Positions 50,257 through 59,341 are shown, counted from the first letter of the stretch. The stretch is 63,230 nt of DNA from RGIG995 sp045542115 (GCA_045542115.1 JAZQKK010000036.1:1-63230), one strand, 5' to 3'. A program made the numbers and translations. Notes: generated from the sequence alone by a model not told the origin.

Positions 50257-51552
50257 ATGACCAACAATGAAACGATCGCCCGGACTTGTTTGGCGTTTTT
50301 ACGCTCTGCCGGTGCTACGGATGCAAGTTGTTCCGCCTCTGTGGGTACAAAGACAGAATTTTACTATGAATCGGGAACTTTGGGGATGTTGCGAACGGTT
50401 CGGAACGTATCCGTCTCGATGAAAGCGTTGGTTGGGACGAAAAAGGGGATTTCTTCGGTAAATTCCTTTGAGGAAGAAGACTTGAAAAAAGCGGCAAAAG
50501 AGGCCGTGGAGGCTGCGTTGATTTCTCGGGAAGATTTTGCCGAAGGTCTTCCGGAAGAAATCGCGGTTCAGTCCTTTGAAAAAGGTCCTTTGGCCCCCGA
50601 CCCGGAGAGAATGTTATCTCGTTTAACTGAGTTCTTTGATGAATTGAAAGAAAACTACCCCGCCGTATCGGTGGACAGTGCTTCGTTGGACCACACGCTG
50701 AGCGAGAGTTGTTACTGTACGACCAACGGCATCTGTTTGACGACGAAGCGAGGAGAATATAGTTTTTCTCCGATGTTTATGTGCCGGGAAGGGGAGAGCA
50801 CCTCATCCTTTAATTATTTTGGTGCGGTCTTCGGTTCTTTGGACGTTCCCGTGATTGACCTGGCCGGCGGCCGTCAAATTATTGAAGACAGTTTAAAGCA
50901 GATCACCCCGGTTCCCTTGAAAGGAAAGTTCACCGGAGATGTAATTTTCACACCCTCCTGTTTTGGAGATCTGTTGGGTTCTGTTGCCGGAAATTTTCTT
51001 TCCGACGGCGTTTTGATTGACGGAACAAGCCTTTGGAAAGACAAATTGGGTCAGCCCGTAGCCGCTCCCTGCCTGAATTGGTCCTGCCGACCCCGGAGTG
51101 AGGAGTTGGCCGGCGGATATTTTCTCTCCGACGGGTACGTCGCTCAGGATTCAGACGTTATCAAAGACGGCGTTTTGCAAGATTTTATGCTGGGTCGTTA
51201 CGGGGCTAAGAAGATCGGTGGAAAACGGAATCCCTCCGGAGGTGGTTGCTATTTTGTTGAAGGAGGAAATCAGACGTTAAACGAATTGATTTCTTCGGTA
51301 GAACACGGTTTGCTCGTGGGCCGGTTTTCCGGGGGAGAACCTTCTTCCGACGGAACGATGTCCGGCGTTGCGAAAAACAGCTTCGAGATTCGTAACGGTA
51401 TGATATGCGACGCTGTGAGCGAAGCGATGATCTCCGGGAATCTCGCAAAAATGTTGACTGATATTGAAGGTCTTTCCAAAGAACGTATCAACAACGGCGA
51501 CAGTTGTATTCCGTGGGTGAAAATCAAAGGAATCACCGTTTCCGGCCAATAA
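50257..51552 (+). CDS. tldE: TldD/PmbA family protein, TldE subunit
   Basis: A 431-residue partner of TldD without the HExxxH motif, as expected for TldE/PmbA. Family landmarks are VDSASLDHTLSESCYCTTNGI, FTPSCFGDLLGSVAGN (in VIFTPSCF) and the C-terminal NNGDSCIPWVKIKGITVSG. It starts two bases after tldD, with GGGGGG 7 bases upstream of the ATG. Confidence 0.9.
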   Translation: MTNNETIARTCLAFLRSAGATDASCSASVGTKTEFYYESGTLGMLRTVRNVSVSMKALVGTKKGISSVNSFEEEDLKKAAKEAVEAALISREDFAEGLPEEIAVQSFEKGPLAPDPERMLSRLTEFFDELKENYPAVSVDSASLDHTLSESCYCTTNGICLTTKRGEYSFSPMFMCREGESTSSFNYFGAVFGSLDVPVIDLAGGRQIIEDSLKQITPVPLKGKFTGDVIFTPSCFGDLLGSVAGNFLSDGVLIDGTSLWKDKLGQPVAAPCLNWSCRPRSEELAGGYFLSDGYVAQDSDVIKDGVLQDFMLGRYGAKKIGGKRNPSGGGCYFVEGGNQTLNELISSVEHGLLVGRFSGGEPSSDGTMSGVAKNSFEIRNGMICDAVSEAMISGNLAKMLTDIEGLSKERINNGDSCIPWVKIKGITVSGQ

Positions 51553-51578
51553 AAGCCCCCTTTCCCCCGATTTTGGGT

Positions 51579-51688
51579 AAAAAAAACCGGGAGTTTTTTA
51601 CAAAACTCTCGGTCAAAAAAAGAGGGGGGTATATGTTATGGAACGAATAATCCTTAAAATGTGAAGAGGAAAGCTTGTTCCCAATCAC
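51579..51688 (-). ncRNA. Candidate C-rich small RNA between tldE and the WYL regulator
   Basis: On the minus strand a promoter (51695-51722) is followed after about 110 bases by a 12-bp hairpin (51602-51613 with 51586-51597) and U8. The RNA would hold a nested hairpin (GGAAC/GTTCC enclosing TCCT/AGGA) and a single-stranded ACCCCCCUC, complementary to G-rich ribosome binding sites. Against it: the terminator stem has an A-C clash on this strand that is G-U on the plus strand. On the plus strand the same DNA gives AGAGGGGGG before an 8-codon ORF (51638-51664). Confidence 0.4.
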
Positions 51689-51694
51689 GATACT

Positions 51695-51722
51695 ATTATA
51701 CCACGTTTTTTAAAAAAATCAA
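51695..51722 (-). promoter_or_regulatory. Candidate minus-strand promoter in the tldE-WYL gap
   Basis: TTGATT (51717-51722), 16-base spacer, TATAAT (51695-51700). Confidence 0.55.
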
Positions 51723-51799
51723 GAGGAAAATTTTATTGAATATAGACAACCAAACGGTGTACGTTTTGTATGATATGCACAAAAAGGTGGTGAGAAGAG

Positions 51800-52807
51800 A
51801 TGTCGGGAACTCCACGACAAAAGCAGAAGGCATTGCTCCTTTTACGGATTCTCTGCGAACAGACCGACCGGGAGCATCCGCTGACTCTTTCCGAGTTGGC
51901 AGACTTGTTGCATCAATCGGGTATTGAAAGTGAACGGAAGTCTCTGTATCGGGATATCCGGGCGTTAAACGATGCCGGTTTTACCGTAGGAACGGTCCGT
52001 TCGAAAGAAACCCGGTATTATTGGGCTGACCGTCCTTTCACCCGGAGCGATTGCCGTCTTTTGTCCAATCTTCTCCGGATTGCTCCCGTCATTCCACGAA
52101 AGCGTAAGCCGGAATTGGAGCAAAAGCTGCACTGCCTTGCCCCGAAGGAATGTCAAACGGAAGTTTTTAAAGATTTTCTTTCGGTCATTCCCGACAGTGC
52201 TGTAACCGAGCGGGTCTATTCGAACGTAGAGACCTTGCTTGACGCTATCGGGACCGGAAAAAGGGTTCGTTTTTTATACAAAGGTTCGGTCCTTGCGGAA
52301 CATTCCCGACGGAAAACCGTTTGCCATCAGACGGTGTCTCCCTATCGGATGGTGTGGCACGATGGGTATTTTTTAGTAGGAGCAGACCAAGACGATGCCC
52401 TTGTCTTCTATCGTGTGGACCGGATGGAAGAGGTTGTGATCCTTTCCGATCACGCAACCGATCTGCGGGAGGTAGGGGGTGACTTGGATTTCGACCTGAA
52501 TCAATACGTGAAAGGCTACTTTACTTCATTAGAAGACCCAATACATATGGTTTTCCGGGTTTCAGAAAGTTTTCTCCCGGCGGCGGAACAATGGTTTCCT
52601 TCGGATTCTTTCGTGGAACCTGCGGTGGACGGTTCTTACTTATTTTCCTGTGATATTCCTGCGGAGGAGCGGTTGTACGGCTGGTTGATGATTCACAGTG
52701 AGGATGTCCGTCTTCTTTATCCGGAGTCGGTCGTGGAGCGGCTTCGGGATTTTTCCCGGGCGGCAATCGGTGCTTATGGGAGTGAAAGTAGGGAAAATGC
52801 GGAATAA
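51800..52807 (+). CDS. HTH and WYL domain transcriptional regulator
   Basis: A 335-residue regulator. The N-terminal winged helix is of the HTH_11 type (LTLSELADLLHQSGI, SLYRDIRALNDAGF); the WYL domain follows, with RVRFLYKGS and PYRMVWHDGYFLVG, and a WCX-like C-terminal part. WYL domains sense nucleic acid or nucleotide ligands, often in DNA damage or defence, but no defence gene is next to it. GGTGGTGAG precedes the ATG. Confidence 0.9.
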   Translation: MSGTPRQKQKALLLLRILCEQTDREHPLTLSELADLLHQSGIESERKSLYRDIRALNDAGFTVGTVRSKETRYYWADRPFTRSDCRLLSNLLRIAPVIPRKRKPELEQKLHCLAPKECQTEVFKDFLSVIPDSAVTERVYSNVETLLDAIGTGKRVRFLYKGSVLAEHSRRKTVCHQTVSPYRMVWHDGYFLVGADQDDALVFYRVDRMEEVVILSDHATDLREVGGDLDFDLNQYVKGYFTSLEDPIHMVFRVSESFLPAAEQWFPSDSFVEPAVDGSYLFSCDIPAEERLYGWLMIHSEDVRLLYPESVVERLRDFSRAAIGAYGSESRENAE

Positions 52808-52831
52808 ATTATGAAGAATCCGGATAAACTG

Positions 52832-52860
52832 TTGACAAAACGGAAAAGATAAGTTATAAT
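52832..52860 (+). promoter_or_regulatory. SigA promoter of the Cys/Asp-rich peptide gene
   Basis: TTGACA (52832-52837), 17-base spacer, TATAAT (52855-52860): full consensus. Confidence 0.88.
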
Positions 52861-52908
52861 AGAATTAACAAAAGGCAAACATTATTTCAATGAAAGGCGT
52901 GTTGTTTT

Positions 52909-53148
52909 ATGAGTAAAAAGACCGGAACAATCCTTGGTGTCGTTTTAGGTATTATTGCATTTGTCGGAGTCGTGGCTCTTCTTTGCTACATTTTCCGTGA
53001 CAAACTTCGTATGTTGATCGGTTGCGGCGACGGTTGTGATTGCGACTGCGATTGCTGTGACTGTGACGATGATGAATGCGGTTATTTTGAAGTCGTAGAC
53101 GGTTGTGATTGCTGCGGCGACGAAGAACCCGTTGTGGATGGCGAATAA
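52909..53148 (+). CDS. Small single-pass membrane protein with Cys/Asp-rich tail
   Basis: A 79-residue protein. Residues about 7-28 form one membrane helix; a short basic stretch (RDKLRML) follows, then a tail with 11 cysteines and many aspartates (GCDCDCDCCDCDDDECG, later GCDCCGDEE). The positive stretch after the helix suggests the tail is cytoplasmic. Such a tail should bind metal (zinc, copper, iron), but I know no named family. It has a full-consensus promoter, GGCG-type ribosome binding site and terminator, so it is expressed as a single gene. Confidence 0.75.
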   Translation: MSKKTGTILGVVLGIIAFVGVVALLCYIFRDKLRMLIGCGDGCDCDCDCCDCDDDECGYFEVVDGCDCCGDEEPVVDGE

Positions 53149-53163
53149 TTGATTTTGAATTGG

Positions 53164-53196
53164 AAGACCAAACCGAAAGGTTTGGTCTTTTTTTCT
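53164..53196 (+). terminator. Terminator of the Cys/Asp-rich peptide gene
   Basis: 11-bp stem AAGACCAAACC/GGTTTGGTCTT (53164-53174, 53179-53189), loop GAAA, then T run. Confidence 0.92.
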
Positions 53197-53335
53197 GTTT
53201 CTGTTTTCCCAAAATCCTGCCACAGTTATATCGTACTTTTTCGAAATTTATAAGGTATACTGTAATTGTTCTCGGAAAGGTCTGAAACAATGCTCATTCG
53301 ATTCCTTTCTTTATATAACAGTTTTTCCATACCTT

Positions 53336-53414
53336 GGGGGAAGAACGTCCTTTTACTGCTTTGGGACGTCCTTCCCCCTCCTCCCTTATAGTGATAATTG
53401 TAATATACTTACAA
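53336..53414. promoter_or_regulatory. Long hairpin and dyad in the gap upstream of the two-component genes
   Basis: In the 369-base gene-free stretch 53149-53517, a 15-bp hairpin pairs 53336-53350 with 53364-53378; its one mismatch is U-G in minus RNA and A-C in plus RNA. Next is the dyad TTGTAATATACTTACAA (53398-53414), 50 bases upstream of a TATAAT (53464-53469), a good place for a response regulator. A TATACT at about 53257 is another possible -10 box. I see no gene here. Confidence 0.45.
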
Positions 53415-53517
53415 ATACAAAAAAAAGACACAAAATTTTAATAAGTTGTATGATAAATTACATTATAATGGAACTATAAAGATAAAATCCGCCGCCAAGG
53501 GGAGAGGAAGGCTTGCT

Positions 53518-54222
53518 ATGGCAAAATTGATTTTTGTAATTGACGACGAAAAAAATATCCGGGAGATTATTCGCTCCTATCTGGAAAAAGAATCTTATTC
53601 GGTGATGGAGTTTGATTGTGCAGAACCGGCCCTGGAAGCGTTTTCCCGATATAAGCCCGATATGTTGATTGTTGACATTATGATGCCGGGAATGTCGGGG
53701 TTTGAATTGTGTAACGAAATCCGTAAAATTGATAATACGCCTATTATCATCGTTTCCGCCCGGGATGAAGAGCTTGACCGGATATTGGGAATTGAGATGG
53801 GGGCAGACCATTATATGATGAAGCCCTTTTCTCCTCGGGAACTGGTGGCAAGAGTCAAAGCGGTGTTTCGCCGTATCGATGGAATGAACGAGGAAAAGGT
53901 CGCCGCAGAACCCCGTTGCCGGGATTTGAAGATATATCCTACTCAGCGCCGCGTGGTCAAGGTGGAAGGGGAGACCGAGACGGAATTGGCTTTCACTGCA
54001 ATGGAATATGATTTTCTTCTGTATATGATTAGCAATAAAAACCGGGTTTTTACGCGGAATCAGCTGTTGACCAGTATTTGGGACTATCAGTATATCGGTG
54101 ATACCCGGGCGGTGGACGATTTGGTAAAACGAATCCGCAAGAAATTGGATGCGGCACAAACATCCTTTGAGATTGATACGGTATGGGGATACGGTTATAA
54201 AGTGACCGACTCTGCGGAGTAA
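53518..54222 (+). CDS. OmpR/PhoB-type response regulator
   Basis: A 234-residue regulator: receiver domain with phospho-acceptor Asp53 (LIVDIMMPGMSG) and the conserved Lys in MMKPFSPREL, then a winged-helix domain (LAFTAMEYDFLLYM, TRAVDDLVKRIRKKL, VWGYGYK). ATG 53518 follows GAGAGGAAGG. It is paired with the kinase two bases downstream. Confidence 0.95.
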   Translation: MAKLIFVIDDEKNIREIIRSYLEKESYSVMEFDCAEPALEAFSRYKPDMLIVDIMMPGMSGFELCNEIRKIDNTPIIIVSARDEELDRILGIEMGADHYMMKPFSPRELVARVKAVFRRIDGMNEEKVAAEPRCRDLKIYPTQRRVVKVEGETETELAFTAMEYDFLLYMISNKNRVFTRNQLLTSIWDYQYIGDTRAVDDLVKRIRKKLDAAQTSFEIDTVWGYGYKVTDSAE

Positions 54223-54224
54223 GT

Positions 54225-55652
54225 ATGGAAAAGAAAGACTTTCGAAACAGTCTGAATTTTAAACTGATTCTGTCTTATATCACCCTGATTTCTATCATCG
54301 GAATAATTTCCTTGGCTTTCGTGCATATTTTTGCCAACAGTTACGTGATTCTTCAAGCACGGCAGACGTTGACCGAAAACGGTGTGGCCTTTGCAGATGA
54401 CGCTTCTCGGATTCTCGACTGGACGGCAGATACGAAGATCACCGATTTGCAGGAAATTTTCCGAAGAAATATCGATTCTTCCACGTCATTGGTTTTGGCA
54501 GACCCGGAATTTCGGTATATCGAAAATACCGGTATGAACGTGGACCATCTCAGTACTTCTCCCGAGCGTTTTGTGGAGTATTTGTCCCGTCACGACAACA
54601 GTTTAGGCTCCCGGGTGATGCGATATGGGGATACGGTTTATGCCGTGGCGGTTCAACAAGTCTATAACGCCACCACGCAGAAGACCCTTGGTTACGTCAT
54701 CTTGTTTTCGTCTCCTACCTCTTATGAGCTTCAAGATTCCTTGTTGACGTTGTATCTTCTGTCCCTTGTAGTTGCCTCCATTTTAGGGATTGCCGTCGCG
54801 TTACTGTTTAGTACGGGGTTGACCAAAAATCTGCGCCGCCTTAAAGTGCGAGCGGATATGGTGGCCAATCGCCAATTTGATGCGGACGTTCCGGTAATGT
54901 CAACAAACGACGAAGTCGGAGATCTGGCCCGTTCCATTGACCGAATGGCTCATTCGCTCAGTGAATACGATGCCCGGCAAAAGAAATTTTTGCAAAACGC
55001 ATCCCACGAACTTCGCACCCCCTTGATGTCCATCCGCGGATACGTAGAGGGAATGAAGGACGGGGTATTTACCGATCCCGACGAAGTCAGTGACCACGTG
55101 TTGGAACAAGTAGACCGCCTGGAAAAACTGACGGGAGAATTAATCTATCTCTCGAAAATCGAAACTGCCGACGAAGTATTAGTGAAGTCTCCCGTTGCGG
55201 TTTCGGACCTTTTGAATGAGTCCGTTTCCCGCGTTTCCGGTTTTACCGGGCTGGATGGCGTTCGGTTGGTTTACGGAAAAGTGGCAGACGTGGTTGTGAA
55301 CGTAGATTCTGAGACGATGGTTACTGCCATTACCAACCTTCTGTCCAATGCATTTCGATTTGCCAAAGAAGAGATTGAACTATCCGTAGTTTTTCGGGAT
55401 GGAAATGCTGTGATTTCCGTACAAGACGATGGGCCTGGAATTCCATCGGATGAGATAGACCACATTTTTGATCGGTTTTTTAAAGGTCGGCAAGGGAAAT
55501 ATGGATTGGGCCTTTCGATTGTCAACGCCATTGTTGTGGCTCACGAAGGCGTAGTGCGAGCCTATAATCGAAGTGGGAAAACAGGAGAAACCGGAGCTGT
55601 ATTTGAAATTATTCTACCCGCAATGAAAAAGAAAAAAACACCCGAAGACTAA
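54225..55652 (+). CDS. Membrane sensor histidine kinase
   Basis: A 475-residue kinase with two membrane segments (about 15-40 and 175-200) flanking an extracytoplasmic sensor of about 135 residues, then HAMP, HisKA with the phospho-His in NASHELRTPLMSIRG, and the HATPase domain (NLLSNAFRFA, DDGPGIP, KYGLGLSIV). The signal is unknown. The start lies 2 bases after the response regulator gene, with GGAG 5 bases upstream. Confidence 0.95.
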   Translation: MEKKDFRNSLNFKLILSYITLISIIGIISLAFVHIFANSYVILQARQTLTENGVAFADDASRILDWTADTKITDLQEIFRRNIDSSTSLVLADPEFRYIENTGMNVDHLSTSPERFVEYLSRHDNSLGSRVMRYGDTVYAVAVQQVYNATTQKTLGYVILFSSPTSYELQDSLLTLYLLSLVVASILGIAVALLFSTGLTKNLRRLKVRADMVANRQFDADVPVMSTNDEVGDLARSIDRMAHSLSEYDARQKKFLQNASHELRTPLMSIRGYVEGMKDGVFTDPDEVSDHVLEQVDRLEKLTGELIYLSKIETADEVLVKSPVAVSDLLNESVSRVSGFTGLDGVRLVYGKVADVVVNVDSETMVTAITNLLSNAFRFAKEEIELSVVFRDGNAVISVQDDGPGIPSDEIDHIFDRFFKGRQGKYGLGLSIVNAIVVAHEGVVRAYNRSGKTGETGAVFEIILPAMKKKKTPED

Positions 55653-55672
55653 TGGGTCTTCGGGTGTTTTTC
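55635..55672. terminator. Bidirectional terminator between kinase and MATE genes
   Basis: 15-bp stem (55635-55649 with 55656-55670) with T runs on both strands; it contains the kinase stop codon. Confidence 0.9.
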
Positions 55673-55697
55673 GGTCGAACTAAATTGAATGGGATTT

Positions 55698-57065
55698 CTA
55701 TCTCGAAACGGTGTTTTTGTTCATCATCGTTTTGATTCTTTTTAAGACTCCTACGATGATGAAACCGGAGAGTAGTGCCGTTAATACGTCCGAGCAAGGC
55801 TGGGATATAATGAGACCGCTAACGCCAAGTAGGTTGGAAAGAAGCAGATATGCCGGGATTAAAAACAATCCTTGCCGCCCCATTGCAATCAAAGCGGCTC
55901 GAAAGCCGTGGCCGATGGATTGGCATAGGAATTGAGAGAGCATCATAAAGGCTTGGAGGGGGAGTGTGAAACATTGTGCCCGCAATGCACGAATTCCGAT
56001 ATGAATGACTTCCGGGTCACCCGCACGGAACCAGGTCATTACCAGCGGAGCCATAAAATATGCGGCGACCCCTAAGACGGAGATGATGATCGTTCCGACT
56101 TTTAGGCTAAAACGATACGATTCCAGGACTCGGTCGTACTTTTTTGCCCCGTAGTTGAATCCGCAAACCGGCTGAAATCCTTGTCCGTAGCCAATCAGAG
56201 CGGAATAAAGGAACATCATAAAGCGGTTGACGATGGATAAGGCGGACAATGCAGATGCTCCGAAGGGGCCGGCGGCAAAATTTAAGGCAATTCCCGAAAG
56301 ACTCGCAAGGCCCTGTCTGCATAGGGAAGGAAACCCGTTATGAAGGATTTCTTTATAAATACGCCACGAGGGGCGAAGGGTTTTGAATCTTACCGAAATA
56401 ATGTTCTTGACCTTGTTGTTTAATATCAAAAGAATACAAAAGGAAAGAAATTGGCTGAACACCGTTGCAATAGCGGCTCCGGCAATTCCCCAGTCCAAAA
56501 CGAAAATCAACAACGGGTCGAGAGCAATATTCAAAATGCACCCTGAAAGAACCCCAACCATAGAAAGGACGGCACTTCCTTGGGCCCGCATCTGATTGTT
56601 CAGCACGTATAACCCCATCATAAAAGGAGCACCAATGAAAATATAGGTAGCGTAATCTACCGCAAGGCTATGAACTTCGGGGATTGCCCCCAAAAGCGTT
56701 ACGATTTTTTCTCGAAAGACTACCCCAAGAATGGCAAATAGAGTTCCCACTCCTAATGCGGTAAAAAAAGCAGTGGAGACGGTTTTGTCTGCTTCTTCTC
56801 TGTTTTTCTGTCCCAAAAGACGGGAAACGTAGGTAGCAGAACCAATCCCGATTGTAAATCCTAACGCTTGAATCATTGCCATCAAAGAGAAAATAACCCC
56901 TACGGCCGCCGAAGCTTCGGTGGAGATCTTGCTGACAAAGTAGGTGTCCGCCAAATTGTAGGCCGAGGTGACCAGCATACTGATGATGGTGGGAATTGCC
57001 ATTTTAGGAATCAGTGTATGCAGATTAGACTCGGTCATAAGGCGGTATCGTTCGTCCTGTGTCAT
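55698..57065 (-). CDS. MATE family efflux transporter
   Basis: A 455-residue protein with twelve membrane segments in two similar halves (first half IPTIISMLVTSAYNLADTYF, second half KEILHNGFPSLCRQGLASLS). MATE pumps export cationic drugs or other compounds using Na+ or H+ gradients. The start at 57065 follows GAGAGG; an in-frame upstream ATG at 57203 has an unlikely extension. Confidence 0.92.
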   Translation of the reverse strand: MTQDERYRLMTESNLHTLIPKMAIPTIISMLVTSAYNLADTYFVSKISTEASAAVGVIFSLMAMIQALGFTIGIGSATYVSRLLGQKNREEADKTVSTAFFTALGVGTLFAILGVVFREKIVTLLGAIPEVHSLAVDYATYIFIGAPFMMGLYVLNNQMRAQGSAVLSMVGVLSGCILNIALDPLLIFVLDWGIAGAAIATVFSQFLSFCILLILNNKVKNIISVRFKTLRPSWRIYKEILHNGFPSLCRQGLASLSGIALNFAAGPFGASALSALSIVNRFMMFLYSALIGYGQGFQPVCGFNYGAKKYDRVLESYRFSLKVGTIIISVLGVAAYFMAPLVMTWFRAGDPEVIHIGIRALRAQCFTLPLQAFMMLSQFLCQSIGHGFRAALIAMGRQGLFLIPAYLLLSNLLGVSGLIISQPCSDVLTALLSGFIIVGVLKRIKTMMNKNTVSR

Positions 57066-57091
57066 AATTTCCTCTCTTTCATAGGTCTCTC

Positions 57092-57120
57092 TTGACATTG
57101 TTCCCGAATTGATGTATAAT
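57092..57120 (+). promoter_or_regulatory. SigA promoter of nagA
   Basis: TTGACA (57092-57097), 17-base spacer, TATAAT (57115-57120). It starts 27 bases from the divergent MATE start. Confidence 0.9.
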
Positions 57121-57150
57121 ATAAAAAAAGAAAAAAATGAGGTTTCTGCA

Positions 57151-58287
57151 ATGAAAGGCATCCGCAACGGAAAATTTGTGTTCCCCGACCGGTTGGTGGC
57201 CAAGGGGGTATTGCTTTTTGATTCTGCGATACAGGGTATCGTTTCAGAAGAAGAGGCAAAAACGGTTTGTGATGATATTTACGATGCCCGGGGAAATTAC
57301 GTTACCCCCGGTTTTATCGACGTACATATCCATTCTTACGTCGGAAAGGACGTGTCGAACGGAAATCCCGAGGACGTTCGGGCGATGGCACAGGCTCTTT
57401 TAAAGAACGGAGTCACCGCCTTTTGCCCTACCACGATGACGGTATCCTTGACCGACATCCGTAAAGCGTTGGAAGCTTGTCGGTCGTTAAAGGAAGAAAG
57501 CCATACTTGGGACGGTGCAGAAATTTTGGGCGTTCACGCGGAAGGACCGTTTATCAATCCTGCCCGAAAAGGTGCACAGAATGAAACACACATTCTCCCT
57601 CCGGATGCAAATTTTGTATTGGAATATAAGGACATTTTGTCCTTGATTACCATTGCTCCGGAAATGCCCGGAATGGAAGAATTTATCAAAACGGTCCGAA
57701 AGGATACGGACGTCGTTTTGTCCATTGGGCATACCTGTGCCGATTATGAACAGACCAAACAAGGAGTACAATGGGGAATTACCCACGCGACGCATACCTT
57801 TAATGCAATGGTTGGCTTACATCACAGAGACCCCGGTACGGTGGGAGCGGTGCTCTCTTCCGATGATGTTTATTGCGAGTTGATTGCCGATACCTTCCAC
57901 GTGCATCCCGGTCTGTTCCAGATGCTCTATGCCTTAAAAAAAGACCGTTTGGTGGTTATTTCCGACTGTATTGCCGCCGCCGGTCTTCCCGATGGGGTAT
58001 ATGTATCAGGCGGTCTGCGGGTGACCTTGAAAGGAATCGAAGCCCGTTTGGATGACGGAACCATCGCTGGAAGCGTTCTGCGGATGAATCAAGGATTGGC
58101 AAATATCGTAAAGCATACTGACATTCCCTTGTATGAAGCGGTCAATTTGCTGACGCGCAATCCGGCCAATTCCGTTAACGCCCACAATAAAGGAACGTTG
58201 GAACCGGGAAAAGATGCGGATATCCTCATTTTGGATTCCGATTTTGAGGTTCGTTCGGTCTTTCGTTGCGGCGAGAAGAAACTGTAA
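57151..58287 (+). CDS. nagA: N-acetylglucosamine-6-phosphate deacetylase
   Basis: A 378-residue amidohydrolase that makes glucosamine-6-phosphate and acetate, for amino sugar use and wall recycling. Landmarks: metal-binding PGFIDVHIHSYVG, LGVHAEGPFINP with the catalytic-site Glu, SIGHTCADYEQ, ATHTFNAM, and the catalytic Asp in ISDCIAAAG. ATG 57151 follows GAGG. It is monocistronic; no nagB or PTS gene is nearby. Confidence 0.94.
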   Translation: MKGIRNGKFVFPDRLVAKGVLLFDSAIQGIVSEEEAKTVCDDIYDARGNYVTPGFIDVHIHSYVGKDVSNGNPEDVRAMAQALLKNGVTAFCPTTMTVSLTDIRKALEACRSLKEESHTWDGAEILGVHAEGPFINPARKGAQNETHILPPDANFVLEYKDILSLITIAPEMPGMEEFIKTVRKDTDVVLSIGHTCADYEQTKQGVQWGITHATHTFNAMVGLHHRDPGTVGAVLSSDDVYCELIADTFHVHPGLFQMLYALKKDRLVVISDCIAAAGLPDGVYVSGGLRVTLKGIEARLDDGTIAGSVLRMNQGLANIVKHTDIPLYEAVNLLTRNPANSVNAHNKGTLEPGKDADILILDSDFEVRSVFRCGEKKL

Positions 58288-58298
58288 ATTCAATAAAA

Positions 58299-58332
58299 AG
58301 AGGCATCGATACGATGCCTCTGATTTTTTTAT
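58299..58332. terminator. Bidirectional terminator between nagA and the SGNH gene
   Basis: Perfect 10-bp stem AGAGGCATCG/CGATGCCTCT (58299-58308, 58312-58321), T runs on both strands. Confidence 0.9.
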
Positions 58333-59309
58333 AAATGTTTTTTCAGCTCGGCAAGAAGATTTTTTGCGTATTGGGTAAAGCCCAAATCGTTTGGATGCAA
58401 TATATCGGCTTTAAAGAAGTCTTCGTGATGGGGAACCAGGTTAACGCCTTCGATAACCGTAATTTCCGGGTATTGCTTCATCTCTTCCCGAAGCATCGTC
58501 CGGTAATCGTCTAATGTTCCGTATCCGGTGGTCGCTCCGGTGGTTTCTTTTCCTCTCCAAATGGGAAGCAAAACGAAGACTTTTGCTCCTTTGTGCGTAT
58601 CGAGCAATTTTTCAAAAAATGCTTTCCGTCGCTGAGCATCTTCGTCCGGTTCAATATGTCCCCAGTCGTTGGTCCCGTAAGCTACCGTGACGATATCTGC
58701 TTTTACGGGATAGTTTTCGTCTATCATCAAGGGCTGGAAAAATTCTCCGCCGATCCCCAAATCGTAGAGGTCAGCGTCCAATCCTTCTGCCGTCAGGTTT
58801 GCATAGGTTAAGGAAGGGGAGAAGGCGGTGTATCCTTGGGTAATGGAATCTCCGTAAGCGATATATTTTAATTTCTTTTCCGTGGGGCGGAACAGGGTGG
58901 CATCTCGCAATTCAACGTTACGCAGACCGGTCTCGCTCAAATTCGGGAAAACAATTTTTACTAATTTTTCTCCAGCAGGAAGAGAAGCTTCCCAGATTCC
59001 CTGTTCGGTTTCTTTGTATTCGCCATTCCCTTGATGGAGAATCATTTTCCCGTTAACATATAAATCAAAGAAATAAAAATCCTGGGATGATGCCTTGTTT
59101 TGAATATACTCAAAGTGAATCAGTGAAGCATCGGTAACAAATTCCATAAATTGTCCGGAACTTGCTTTCTCTTTGGAAGCAAAAACCGTTTGGGCGTAAT
59201 AATCCCGCTGTTTTTTGGTAAACCTATAAAACCGAGTATAACCGTCAAGGGTTTCCGTATCTACCCAGCCGTGGACGGCAAGGGCCAATTGTTCGTCATT
59301 CAGAATCAC
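58329..59309 (-). CDS. SGNH/GDSL esterase with N-terminal beta-sandwich domain
   Basis: A 326-residue hydrolase. The C-terminal SGNH domain has block I YGDSITQG (Ser), a Gly block near DLGIGGEFF, the Asn block AYGTNDWGH and the block V DILHPNDLG (Asp, His). The N-terminal 140 residues are a jelly-roll like that of SsfX3-type esterases. There is no signal peptide, so it removes acyl groups inside the cell. GTG 59309 is chosen because GGAG lies 9 bases upstream; an ATG at 59351 overlaps the -10 box. Confidence 0.85.
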   Translation of the reverse strand: MILNDEQLALAVHGWVDTETLDGYTRFYRFTKKQRDYYAQTVFASKEKASSGQFMEFVTDASLIHFEYIQNKASSQDFYFFDLYVNGKMILHQGNGEYKETEQGIWEASLPAGEKLVKIVFPNLSETGLRNVELRDATLFRPTEKKLKYIAYGDSITQGYTAFSPSLTYANLTAEGLDADLYDLGIGGEFFQPLMIDENYPVKADIVTVAYGTNDWGHIEPDEDAQRRKAFFEKLLDTHKGAKVFVLLPIWRGKETTGATTGYGTLDDYRTMLREEMKQYPEITVIEGVNLVPHHEDFFKADILHPNDLGFTQYAKNLLAELKKHL

Positions 59310-59341
59310 AATAATACACTCCGTTTTCCTTGATATTTTAC

